A stretch of DNA of 64,000 bases from Owenia fusiformis (lineage: Eukaryota; Annelida; Polychaeta; Sabellida; Oweniidae), in the NCBI GenBank assembly GCA_903813345.2, contig CAIIXF020000009.1:23339759-23403758 (forward strand), given 5' to 3'. The notes beneath the pieces were generated by a model, which did no database searches, was not told the origin of the DNA, and saw only the letters and a program-made list of their open reading frames with translations. Of the stretch, positions 44,701-56,910 are shown piece by piece (positions within the stretch are counted from its first letter, which is position 1; every line of letters starts with the position of its first letter). The translations under genes and the position numbers were made by a program.

Positions 44701-47700
44701 AATACTTGAGAAGGTGCAACATTTCTAGACATTTAACTTTGTAGTTTTAGAATTTTTCTATCATTAAGAGATTTTTGCTAAGGAGGATACAGATATTTTC
44801 CGCACAAAACAATTTTAACCAATGATTAATCATTCAGATTTATTTGAGTCCTTCTTTTACATACAGCTCATAAGAGAGGAGATGACTGTACTATTCTAGT
44901 AGTTGTGGCCGTGGAACCAACTGTGATGATTACATGATTATACTCATTCAATTCTTGACTTAAAGTGGCAGCAAAGACTAGAGTGTGTTTAATATTGGGA
45001 GCAATCTTTTTATTTCATGCTCTAAAAATAAGATTGAGATCAAAGATTTTAGACGCAGGAATGTCAGATAATTGAGTTTACTTTTCAACGTTTTTTAACA
45101 GATACCATGGAATATACATGTTTTCTTAAAAACCAAATGATTATTCTGAAATAAAGTCAAAGTAGTTGGAACATAGGCATATGAAATGCATTGATGAGCA
45201 AAGTATTGGAAAATTGGGACAGTTTTTCTTCAACACTTATTTTCAACTTGTCTCTACTCTTTGTTGCCACTTTAATTTTAATAAACAGACAATTATAACA
45301 GAAAAAACAGTAACCAGTTCAACATTAATGTGATACTATTATGTTTATAATAGGGTTTGTACAGATGCAAAGCTACTTTCCCACTGCTGGTGAAGCTGTT
45401 TACTACATTGTACCCTGTTAGGTACCAGGATCCCCCTAGTGTATTGAACAACCCTAGGATAAAGGCCCAGCTATGGAAAACCATTGGGGAATGTCTTAAA
45501 TCTGAAGGTACACGAAATTGTCATTGAAGTAGTCAATTGTAAATATATCACAAACATTTCCTTTAGATCCTGTGTTTATAATTTCCATCTAATGGAATCA
45601 ATCTTCTCTGTGTAGTTTCATACCAAAGGAAAGTAATATTATTGTAATAGAATAATATTCTCGTCAACAAAATACCAATAGAGATCATTTAATAGTAAGT
45701 TGAATTGGAGAATTCATATTTTTGAGACTTCCCATGCTAGATGCATGTTGCAAACAGGAAAATAAGCATGTAAAAGACATGGAATTTTGGCCTATCATAC
45801 ATGTACATGAAGGAATGGTTGTTATAGTATAGTTTTTTAAAAATGCTTTTATGTAATATGATCCAAGTTTGTACATGCCAGTTTGATTCTAAATAATCTT
45901 GACACAGGAAACATCCCTGTCTGTTGTTGTCTGTACAGCTGTCCTCTATTTGTTAGGAGATAAGAGGGGGGGGTCACTTCACATTAATTTGTGAAATATT
46001 TCCAGATGTGTTTGGGGAAGGTGATCTGAGATGTTTACTGACTACATTACTGTCAATGTTAGAGGGAAGCGAGATGACGTCACATGAGGTGAGCTTATCT
46101 TTAATGGAAGACCATATATTTAGAGGTGTTCCCCCAGTTTTGAAGCAATCAGGTGAAGCACCTGGTGGAGAAATGGAGAAATCCCAAGTAGCAGGTGTTT
46201 CTTAAATTCAAAACAAATTGAATAATCCACAGCTTGAAGGGTTTCATTAAATCATGGGGTACAACAGTGTACATGAGATTCAGTTATGAACATAATTTAT
46301 TTTATGTAGATTCATTGGGCTTATCCAACATAACTAGCATTTCAGTTGGACAACACTAATTGAAAAGGAGCCTTCCAAATATCCATTTGAGGCAATCAGA
46401 ATTAAAATGATGACATTAACATTATAAAATTGATTTAAATTAGATACAAAACTTTATTTTGAACATAAATAAATAAATAATACATAAAAGTGACATTTAT
46501 CTTAGTTATCCCATAATCTCTTTAATGAGGTCATCCAAAATGTTAGGCTGCTTTTTGTCAACATATGGGCAGTTAGCTTCATGTGGTGTGAAAATGGGCT
46601 TAGTGGCATCTTCAGTAAATCCCTTCTCGGCAACAAAGTCAAGGATTTCCTTCTCATAGAGGTTGAACTCGGAGACATCTCGTGTGAGGACGTAAAGTTG
46701 GCTACCGTCACTGCTTGTAACCACAGAGTATTGGTATTGGTCGTTCTTAATGGGTCCAAGCTTGATTACCCAGTCTGATAGGAAAATACGATTTGAATCA
46801 GTTTTCTCATGTTTATTTTACACATTTTTTGGTGTTGCCTAGAATTTGACCAATTCTGGGTTAATATAAGGACAATTAGATCTATCTTTGATATAAATCG
46901 CAAATGAAAGTAAAAAATTATGGATTGTGGACTTACATGTGCCTGGGAAAGGTACATATTCCAAATAAAGCTGGAACTTTCCTGGTTCAGCTGGGGAGAT
47001 CTGTGTGGCGGATCCTTCAATCTGTCTCCAGTCTCCTGTGGGAGATCCAAGCTTTCCAGAGTTGAATACACTTAGGGTGGTGGCGTTCATCAGTTTGTCT
47101 GGAAAAAAGGGAACATCAGAAAGTGTTTTTAATTTATTTTAGTTTGCCCATAATTATGTAACAGATTTTTTTGTTTCTCTGTGAATAACACCTTAAATGG
47201 TTGTCTTTGGATATAAGTTTGAGGCAGTACTTAAGTTTTGAAATTAATTGAAGTACTGCTAAATCCACTTATTGACTTTTAAACCTATTCATGTGCTTTT
47301 AGTTTAAAATGGGTTAAATATGGAGTATAGATTTAAATCAAGGCAGTAAGTCAGGTAGAATGACTGTTGAACTTGTAGTATTGGAAATTGAGTATATAAG
47401 AAAATAACAAAGTTATTCAAGTCAACAATTTACACCGAATTCAAATTTGCCATTGATCATGAGAAAAAACTGTGTAGCTATAATATATTAATCAAGTTCT
47501 CTTTTGAGTGTACATTCATTGTACTTACAATCTGCCATGACACAGTGCTGGTCTTTTCCATTGAAGGTCTCACCAAAAGTATTGGTATACATCTGTCAAA
47601 TAAAAAAGAATTGTTGTTTATAATATATGTACAATTTGGCTAAAGTTGAATTAATTTTTAGTGAATTGTGTTTAATATTATTGTAGTAAAAATTGCTCTC

Positions 47701-50700
47701 ATAAATGTTTGTGAATATATCAAAGATTTTAAAAAAGTTGAAGAAAATTAGCGAGGCATAAAAATTTACATTTAGCAAATTGAATTAAAGATACAACTGT
47801 ATTTACTACTATTAAAGAGTCACCTACCTGGTACCAACGTCCCATGTACTTTGGGGCATCAATAGATGGCACTGTAGCTATCTCTCTCTTTGTGAACTCT
47901 GGGCGCTCTGGGATCAGAAATCCATTGGATAGCCCTAAAAGGGCAACTGCTATCATTACACAATACATGATATTCGTTGTTGTTGCTGTTGCTGTAGTAA
48001 CTGTTGATGCTGGAGTGAAGGTTTTGGTTGTGCTCTCTCTTGAACACTCTCTGGGTTTATATACTGTTTGAGTGTCGTCATTATTTGACTTATGTAAAAT
48101 ATTTTTCAGAGATAACAAATCATGTGTAGGATAGTAGATAAGATAATCTATGGTACCCTTGCATAGAATATACAATATATTCAATGTTTATTCTACATGA
48201 TGTTTTGATATCATCAAAAATTCTTAAATTAGTTTAGAAATGTGTATGACTTGAAACATCTTTTAGAGCATGGTCAGATATACATGTATATGAGAAACAT
48301 TATTTTTTCGAATACTATATTTAAATTGATATCAGTATTTACAAAGGGCGAAATTGTTGTTGTATAATAAGGATGTGGTTTAGAAACGAGGATTGAAATT
48401 CATTTGGGTCATTTACTTACATTCATTATCAGTTTATGAGGAGACACAGATGGGCCTATATAATGCACATGTACTAAACATGCATTCTGTATCAAACAAA
48501 GCCTCATTATACAAGAACTGAATCTGATATGGGGTCACTGGAGAAGACATGTGAGAAGTGGGTCGTATAGAAGTAAATTAGTACACTTATATCATTTTTG
48601 TTATTTGGAGGACTAGAATTTATAGGACTGTTGAACCAAATAGATGGAATTGGTCTTATGTATAGGTTTTTATATTACCACCAGAGGTCTCCAACTTTTT
48701 TGTGGATGGTGTTCAGTGATCAGCATCAGTATTAGTAGTCAGCATTTGTAACAAATGACAGGTGGTAACATTCTGCATGTTAATGCCTTTTTACTATTTG
48801 GGCTGGCACTTGGAAACCATTGGTTTAAAACAAAATATGGCATTAGAATCTCTGCCAATGATCTTATCAATCAGTTTTATCTTAATGATATTGTTATTGT
48901 TACAGAATTTAACCCATTTTACCCATGTCCTGATGATCAGATAAGTTGCCATAATAAATTAAAAAAAAAAATTTAAACGTTGACATAAAATACAACTCTC
49001 TATATTGTTTTTCAATAGAATCATTTTGGTTCAACTACACTATCTGCCATATACAGTAGTCTCAAGAATATTGTCATTTTTTCATTGATTGGATATAATA
49101 TTTATTGTATGTTTAATTTATGACTATAATGACCTTGTCATAGTGTATTTTATGTTTTCACATCTGATTTTATAAACCTACAGTCGTGATGCCCATCCCA
49201 TCCCCAAACAACCACAAATCCTAGATACGTCCATATATTATCATAGAAAGGTTATAGAATTGTTATTATATCTTTGGAAATTAAAGCTCTACAGTTTTTA
49301 CAACTAGCTACATTAAAACCTGTATACCCATCTGAACAATTCTCAATGTGAACACCTTTCTTTGTCAAAATGTTGTTATCTCCAATTGTCTCAAGTGACA
49401 AAACCTCTAAATGTGAACCCCTGCTCATCTGAAGACCAGACCATTAGCTGGTTATATCATGGATATATTTCATATATCCATGATATTTAAAAGATAAATT
49501 TATTAAACAATACAAAGAGCATCCAGGGAGCATTGAATAATATTTATCCACTCATAATAATAATTGGGAAAGGGACTACCGATGGCTCAAAATACTTATG
49601 TTCCAACTGATCAATCATGTCAATATTTAATTCAAGGCTGAACATCTAGGATTTGCTGTGAATGATGAAATTATGAAACACCCTGTACATTATTTCATGT
49701 TTTGTATTTTAAGATGATGTCTGGATTGACTGTAGCTCAGTTGACGATTAGAAAACTGACTTGTCAACTAAAGGAGCCCATTTCCCAGAATTCATACTTG
49801 TTAGATGCAGAGATGGATGAACAAATAGCTAAGATGCTGCAGAAATGCTTGTGTGCAGTAGACTGGAGCATTAGGGATTCTGCTGTCAAGCTCATCAAAG
49901 ACCTAATGACTGGATTAGGCAATGGTAAGTTATGCTTAAAGGGTGATGCAGCAAATCGAACGCTCGTTTCTGGTGTTGCTCACCGTTTAGTATAAAAGGC
50001 CCGATCCCGGAATAATACTCAGGGGTTCACAGGTTCGAGGTCGTTGTGTCAACACCTCTAACTGTTATATAGCATAAGTATATTATAGAATGTCACACAT
50101 TTATAAAAGGGTGATTTTTATTTTGACAAATCAATTCCACATTTATGGGTGAAGTTTCAGGATCTTCTATTTGTGTATAATAAGGAAAAATTGGCATCTA
50201 AATTTCCCCATAATGTAATAACACACAGCTTGGCATATGAAATATCCTACAAATGAAACAAAGCAAGGCAAACCGGTTTCTAATAAAAGGATTTATATTG
50301 GCTGTTGTACATGTATTCTTTGAACGCAATCACTCTTTGGATAACGTTTTCAAAATCATTATAAACGGATTACTTTATCTCAAAGACAATTTCAATAAAC
50401 TGGATTTTACAGAACTCCCCTTATTTCTTAAAAATGGACTGATCCAGTTGATTCGCCTGGAGCCGCCATATTGTTTTTATACGGGATGCTAATCGGAACC
50501 CTTTAAGATATACTAAATTATAAAGCATGAGTGAAATTGGAACATGGACAGATAAAGGCAAATCAGAGATTAGAGAATTTTGGCTCCAGATCAAGGAATT
50601 ATTTATTTGTTTATTCATTTATTTATAAATAATTTATTTCTTTATAGTTTAATTCTCATGACATCAAGTTTACTTGTACATGTATTTCGTTACAAATATG

Positions 50701-52571
50701 GATATCACAGATTTGTCATCCTTGAATATTTGACAGAAACATAGGTTAGGGGAATCAAAACTGTTGCTCCTATATGCCACTGGATCTATTTTTCATAGGA
50801 TTAGAGCAATGCATGCTGGGAACTTTAAATCACCATTTTGAATTTTAAATCTTTGAACAACAGAAGATCAATGTGAATATTACGGCTCACATTAGTTAAT
50901 TTATTTCATGATATAACAAATTGGAACATACAAAACATTTGCACTGAGAAAGTGAATATTATTATGATAACCACCACATTCATGTAGTGGATGTTCGTAG
51001 TGTATCACTTCTTATACAACTTGACAATTGCAACAATTGCATCATATTCTGAAGGAGAAGATGATTCTTGTCGCTGTATTTTTCAGAGATGATGCTTAAA
51101 GTTTGTGGCTGTATGAAGAACTATGGGATTATTTCTACTGTGTATGGTAGTCTTAAAGATGGTGAGAGTTATGTTCGGTCTACTACACTGGCAACACTGT
51201 CACATGTTGTGGAGAATACTGGTGCATGGTCTACTACAGGTGGAGAGAATACTGGTCTATGGAGTTGTTTCCTGAGTCAAGTAGGTGGACTACAGGTACA
51301 GCTGCTTTGTCTTATTTTTTCCGATAATGATAACTTTTTAGTGTTTAGGCCTGGGTGTTAAGGCCACTGTCTATATAAAACATAGCAAAACAATAAATTG
51401 ATATATACACAATCATATTCCATCATTAGGGTCAGTATATTCACTGTTTACAAGGGTTATAGATTCTCTCAGGAGATTAATTAATGGACCAACAAGAAGG
51501 TATTAAAGCCCTCTTGGTATCATGTTAAAGAAATACAAACAACCCCAAAAACAATCTTCAGAGACACATTGATCAAAAGAGTATGGCACTAAAACAGTCT
51601 GTTTCACACTTTACAATATATAAAGCAATGTGCAAAATTGCATATATATTTTAAACAGGTTGACATTTTTAGTTTTAGTTTATTGTTTTGTGTTCATTTC
51701 GAATCTTCTATTTCAGGAGGTACTGAATGACATCTTCAAGATTATACGAGAGGATACAGAGGCAGTTGCTAGGCGACCAGCTGTAACATGCCTGACAACC
51801 ATATATAGATGCAACATCTGCAACTCTGTAGAATCTCAAGAGATGCAGAACATAAGAGAATCTGTCTACCAGTGTATGGCTGATGCAATGGATGACTTTG
51901 ATTGGGAAGTTAAGATGAACTCACTCCTGTTTTGGGAGACAGTGTTGCTAGATGTAACTAAAGAGAAAGTTCATGATATTGTTCCAAGTTACGCAGCTGG
52001 TTTATTCCCACCGCCAAAAAAACAAAAAATAGGACAACATTTTGACAAGACAGAACATGTTCATGACGCTGATGATGTTCAAAGGGCTATCAGAAATCTT
52101 TGTGAAAATGGCTGCCTCGGTGCCCTTCTTAGTGGTGTCAGAGACTATGAATCTCAAGTGGTCATAAAAGCATGCCAGTTAATTCAGAAATTTCGTATAT
52201 TTATAGAAGTAGCTGGCATAACCAGGGAATCTCTAAAACAACTATGTCAATACAAACTGAAAATTGGAAATATGAATGAAATATTTGAAGACACTGGCCC
52301 TAATGATGAAAAGGATGGAAATACTCAAAATATAACAGGCTCCAATGACATTGCTTCAAATGGAGTTAATATTGAAACTAAGATTAGTGAAAATGACTTT
52401 GCTATGGAGATGTCTCAGACAATACAGAAATTACTAGAGGTTGATGTGGACAGAACTCTAACTGAGCTTGAGGGAGTTGACTATATTGAGAGTCCAATGT
52501 CCCTGTTACAAGACATCCTGGCATCTTTAGAGGAAAATCAGGATGAAGATAAACATGTGGATTGCTATTGA
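41727..52571 (+). CDS. BRAT1: BRAT1, HEAT-repeat INTS11/INTS9 chaperone and ATM-associated factor
   Basis: Cytoplasmic/nuclear HEAT-repeat protein that binds the INTS11-INTS9 endonuclease module of Integrator and is linked to ATM signalling in mammals. Coding exons: 41727-41922, 42066-42425, 43021-43549, 44011-44133, 44536-44713, 45354-45507, 46006-46088, 49714-49924, 51087-51295, 51717-52571. All are in phase; about 965 aa from the chosen ATG (human 821). Recognised by ADIFDDTCMDKLIEWLESF near the N-terminus, DWSIRDSAVKLIKDL, ESYVRSTTLATLSHV, DDFDWEVKMNSLLFWE, and the end ESPMSLLQDILASLE...VDCY. The final Cys-Tyr matches the family's C-terminal tail, whose cysteine contacts the INTS11 active-site metals. 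Alternative in-frame ATGs are 41616, 41649 (strong Kozak context) and 41781. Exon 7 could extend to about 46189 in frame if its gtgagc donor is skipped. Intron 7 carries a lipocalin gene on the other strand. Confidence 0.93.
46453..46458 (-). terminator. Polyadenylation signal of the nested lipocalin
   Basis: Minus-strand aataaa about 48 bases after the lipocalin stop codon, at a normal distance for a short 3' UTR. Confidence 0.55.
46506..47968 (-). CDS. Secreted lipocalin (apolipoprotein D-like), nested in BRAT1 intron 7
   Basis: Extracellular beta-barrel carrier for small hydrophobic ligands. Minus-strand exons 47968-47828, 47592-47529, 47098-46937 and 46774-46506 have canonical splice sites and continuous phase (0, 1, 1), giving 211 aa. 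Signal peptide MYCVMIAVALLGLSNGF, then the first lipocalin signature with its invariant Gly-X-Trp (KYMGRWYQ, residues about 40-47). The middle resembles ApoD/Blc: GDWRQIEGSATQISP, PGKFQLYLEYVPFPGTY, YWVIKLG, YQYSVVTSSDGSQLYVLTRD. A single-cysteine C-terminal region (EANCPYVDKKQ) follows. The ATG lies about 90 bp below a TATA box and has a CA-rich 5' UTR; the open frame extends further upstream but that part is promoter. The natural ligand cannot be told from sequence. Confidence 0.92.
48056..48063 (-). promoter_or_regulatory. TATA box of the nested lipocalin
   Basis: Minus-strand tatataaa about 88 bp upstream of the lipocalin ATG. A start site near 48030 would leave a 5' UTR of about 60 nt rich in caacag/caacaa. 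Confidence 0.7.
48673..48775. mobile_element. MITE of the 'gtcaccac' family, copy E
   Basis: accagaggtctccaactttt, ttgtggatggtgttcagtga, tttgtaacaaatgacaggtg and gtaacattctgcatgttaat are in family order. In BRAT1 intron 7. Confidence 0.75.
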
Positions 52572-52737
52572 ATAGTGGCATTAATCTAACATAGGGGTGG
52601 GGAATGTGAATGGGCCTGGGTCAAAATGTGGATTGGGTTGAATAAGATCAGGCATTTATGAAACATGGAATTTCTTGTGGTTGATCTCTTACTCAAACAT
52701 TGATTACTGGAATACATGAATACTGAGATACGATATG

Positions 52738-53475
52738 ATTTTTGTGACGGCGGATGGTGGTTGGTGGTTGGCAATCGGCGTCTGTAACAATTTCTTACAA
52801 CTTCCAATAACTTGGCAAATACTGTTTAGACTGACTTCAATTTTTTTCAAAATCATCTATAAGTTTTCAGAAGTTCAAATCTGATTCTAGAATCAAGATT
52901 TGACCTTCAATGACCTTTCAAGTTCAAAAAAGGTTAAAAAAAGTATTTTTTCAACTTGCTTCAAATTGAAATTTTTTTTTGAAATCATCTACAAGTTTTC
53001 AGAAGTTCAAATCTGACTCTGGAATTAAGATCTGACCTTCGATGACGTTTTCGAGGTAAAAAAGGTATTTTTTCAACTTGCTTCAAATTGACCAATTTTT
53101 TTCAAAACCATCTACAAGTTCTCAAAAGTTCGAATCTGAATATAGATTTTGACCTTCAATGACATTTTCAAGGTCAAAATAGATTTGACCTTTAATGACC
53201 TTATCAAGGTCAAAAAGGTCTTTTTTCAACTTGCTTCAAATTGACCAATTATTTTTTTCAAAATCATCTTTAAGTTCTCAGAAGTTCAAATCTGACTTTA
53301 GATTTGATATTTCACCTTCAATGACCCTCCCAGGGTCAAAAATTTGTTTCAAATTGACCATTTTTTCAAAATCATCTACAGAGTTCTAGGAAATTCAAAT
53401 CTGACTTAAGATTGAACTCATAATATTGTGAGCAACTAGGTGGTGACATTTTGTCATGTTAATGCCTTGTTGTCA
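52738..53475. mobile_element. 'gtcaccac' family element with satellite interior, copy G (reverse orientation)
   Basis: Reverse-complement relative of the 35125-36955 element: starts with the ggcggatggtggttggtggt / gtctgtaacaatttcttaca block, contains about five copies of the 130-bp satellite unit (atttttttcaaaatcatcta, tcaacttgcttcaaattgac), and ends caactaggtggtgacatttt plus gtcatgttaatgcctt. Confidence 0.85.
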
Positions 53476-54511
53476 GTTGGAATAAAAGGAAAGTTCATGG
53501 AAATCGATAGAAACATGTATCAAGATACCAAAATATGAATTCTAAATCAAAGGTCCTCCTTTTTAACAGTGAAGACCGTGAAGTCCACAGTTTTGAACAA
53601 GACTATGTGAATTTAGAAATGTGAATGTAGGTGTTAAACAAGAGGACCCAATGTCACATACATGTACATACACAATTGAATTTGTTTTAAAATGATCTTC
53701 TAGTACATGTAATTATAGGTTTAATAATGTATGCTGATGATGTTCTGCTGTTGTCATTGAGCAGAGGTGGACTACAAAAGGGATAGATTATTTGATAATC
53801 TTTCAAAATATTGTAATATGTATTTTTATGTCATGACTAATTTGTCATTGTTATGACATCAATATGTCAGCAAAAGATATATATAAAGACATGTCAAATA
53901 ATAAATGAGTAACTTCTGTTATCTTTTTGATATTATATATATTCTCAAAGTAAATAAAAAATCAACAAATATACCAATTTATGTATAACTGTATTTATTA
54001 ATATATTCAAACAAGCTACTAATTTCTACAATCACATGTTGAATACGTCATATACCCTGGCTTATTACCAAGCACTAACCTCATCTATACATTTATTAAA
54101 AAACAAGTCGTCATCGTCGGTGCTTAACTAACTTTAAAGCTTATTCGACAAATTAGAGGCAGTATCGTTTTCAGGTGATACTTTCAGCAATATCAATAGT
54201 AATCGTTTGATGTAAAACAATGACGTATCTAAAATTCATGCTGAAATTGCTTGTAAATAAAAAAAAATTTGGGTTAGAAAACGATATGATCATACTATAC
54301 GTTTATGTAAGAAGAGAACGCAAATGCTGGATAAACGAACAACATACTGTAAATAAAATAGAAATCTCTTCAATAAAGGAAGACGATTCCTTATTTTTCG
54401 AATATTTCATGTCTTGTGAATAAGGAAATTGCAATTATAGCAAAATGTATTCAAAAATGTAATTTTACTGAAAAGACTGTTACATATTCCATAAACAATG
54501 GACGCGTACCA
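53476..54511. other. Intergenic, no gene seen
   Basis: AT-rich, short unrelated open frames only. The BRAT1 3' UTR must end somewhere between the stop codon and this stretch. Confidence 0.5.
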
Positions 54512-54652
54512 CAGTCACCGTACGGCGGCCGTAGTTTCCCCAAAATCGAGAGAATGATATGCAGCATGAAATATAGGGATAAGCAGCACGTTGTTGATTT
54601 TCTATGTCGGGTGTCGATTATGAAGCTACGGCCGCCGTAGCAAATGTGACTG
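54512..54652. mobile_element. Short inverted-repeat element, 'cagtcac' ends
   Basis: cagtcaccgtacggcggccg at the left and cggccgccgtag...gtgactg at the right are complementary over about 23 bp with one small gap. About 140 bp in total; unusually GC-rich ends for this window. Confidence 0.7.
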
Positions 54653-54825
54653 AGGCTTAAGTTCATGTAATATTTATATCAAAGCATGTCACACTTAACT
54701 AGCGAGAAACACATACGGAAATAATATAGTAATTATCCCTGGAAAAGTGAACTGAGAGCGGGACAGTACTGTCCCCGGGGTCGAAATATTGCGGCTCACG
54801 TACAGGCGGGCGTACAGGTGATCTT

Positions 54826-56197
54826 AACCCTAATGTGTACAGGGGTGGGGGTCGGATGACCCCCTCTGGATTTTTTCCCGGTACTTTTCTGCCAAGAAAA
54901 ACTATTTTTTTGTAGCCGTTGAACCTATAGCTACAGATAAATAATCATTTTTGGTGCAATTGAAAATCGAGGTGATCGGGGGTAATTTGGCTGAGTTAAG
55001 ATGGTGGGAACTTGGGATTTTTTCAGAAATTGCTTGAAAATCACACCATCTCTATGGTTTCATAGAATAAAAATATAAGCTGGTTCTTTTTACTTCCTTT
55101 AGGATATAGACCATATTGTATACTAAATACCCTATTGACTGAGATACGAATACGAATTTTATATTGTGGTCGGCGATTCGCGTTTCAATCCAAATAATTT
55201 GAGTAAAAAACTAGTGATCATATCCATGAAATTTTTCTGGGAGGTCCTGGAAATGTTTGTTAGATGTCTGCAAAACCATATAACCATATCTTCATTTGTT
55301 TTGTTGATATGCATATAATTTACAAACTTGAGAATATATATGCATCAAAATATTACACAATCATGTGAAGTATGTAACAAACAAGTGGGTAAGAGTAAAT
55401 TGTATTTGAAGTTCTAGTTTTTGAGAAAAACATCTCAGGTGGCGCTATTTATTTTTAAATATTTTTCATAAATCAGTAAATATAGAGTCAAACATGTGAT
55501 CCTTTGTAATATTTTGATTATGTACCAGTAGAAACATATAGCATCTATAATAAGAAGCAAAATAAACCGACCATGAAAATATGTAAATGCTGCAACTTCT
55601 GGCTCAAATACACTTATTTTCAACACGCGAGATTGTGTTTGCGCTAGCCGAGATGCACTAAAAACACATTTTCTTAGCTAATACCCAATATCCAAGATTT
55701 TTTTACACTATATTATAGCCGGGGTATGTCCTTGGAGGTGACTTTAAAAGAAATATTATCTATTATCTTTGGTCCTGGGCTGTGATTTGTCTCCCATCCA
55801 CCCATTTTCGCTATTTCATTTCGTCAAATTTTCGACCAAATTACCTATCTCTGGATCTAGGAAAGGTATTTACCAAGTTTTTTTGTCATAAAAAGGTAGA
55901 TACTATATACATCTATCACATTTAGTACCTTTTTCTGTCTAAAAAGCATTATATGTGTAGTTGTTTTTGACTGAAAAGTAAAAAATACTCGAAAAAGGTC
56001 ACCCCTGCGTTACTTTGACCTACTTTTGACCCAATTTGACCTATTTTTGAGATTTTAATACACCCCCTCGAGAATTTTGAATGAACTACAATATGGTACC
56101 TTACTTTTGACTGTACCTCTTCAACTTTTGAAACGCCGGGGGGGGGGGTCACCTGATCCCCCTGTCCTTTAGTGTTACGTTGTACACATTAGGGTTA
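54826..56197. mobile_element. Inverted-repeat element, about 1.4 kb
   Basis: aaccctaatgtgtaca at 54826 is matched by tgtacacattagggtt at the right end. Inside each end lies a complementary ggggtgggggtcggatgacc / ggtcacctgatcccc block. No recognisable coding frame. Confidence 0.75.
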
Positions 56198-56910
56198 AAA
56201 CGTAACTTAACCTCAGTACTACCATATCAAACCAACCCTGTATCACATTGAAAAATCACAATATAAAGTTTAAAGACGGAATCATACGGCATTGTAACTG
56301 TATACGGTATCGTATCTGGAAACAGTACTGTACGGTACCCACTGGCGGAGAAGCCAACAAGGGGAGGGGGGGCTTATTTAAAAAATTGGGCCCAAAATTT
56401 AAGGCCTATTTTTGATAATTTGGCCCACAAACTGAGGCCCAACACTAAATCTTTTGGCTAAAATTGAGCAATTCGATACCGTACCTTGCGGTACAGAATA
56501 GTCAATCCCTATATAACAGCACCGTAACTCGGCCTCAGTTATAAACCGGAAGTAAAAGTTCGTGGAACAAATTACATAACTCCAGAACTGTAAACATGAA
56601 ATGATAAAGCAAACAACTTAGACCACTTGAAACATGAGATGCAAAGCTAAGCACAAACTTGAGGTTGTTTATATTCATCCATGTAGCTAGAAGTGCTTAC
56701 TGATATTTCTGACTGTGAATTAGACACTGTTACACGTACAGTAGCCAAGTAACCAGCAAGAAAAACAGAATGAATACGAATTATATCAACCGTCTTTGAA
56801 ACGTTTGTGACATTGGAATCTGACAATGAAATCTTAATGAAGAAACGAAAAGTAAAGGATTTCCACTCAAGGCTCTCGTTATATAGAAGTGAGTGCCTGT
56901 GTGGTTGACA

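Noticed and set aside
47969-48184. Upstream extension of the lipocalin frame
   Set aside because: It crosses the TATA box and the expected start site, and would displace the signal peptide from the N-terminus.
49970-50050. tRNA-like ggttcgaggtc motif
   Set aside because: Resembles a B box, but there is no A box or foldable acceptor and anticodon stem at the right distance.
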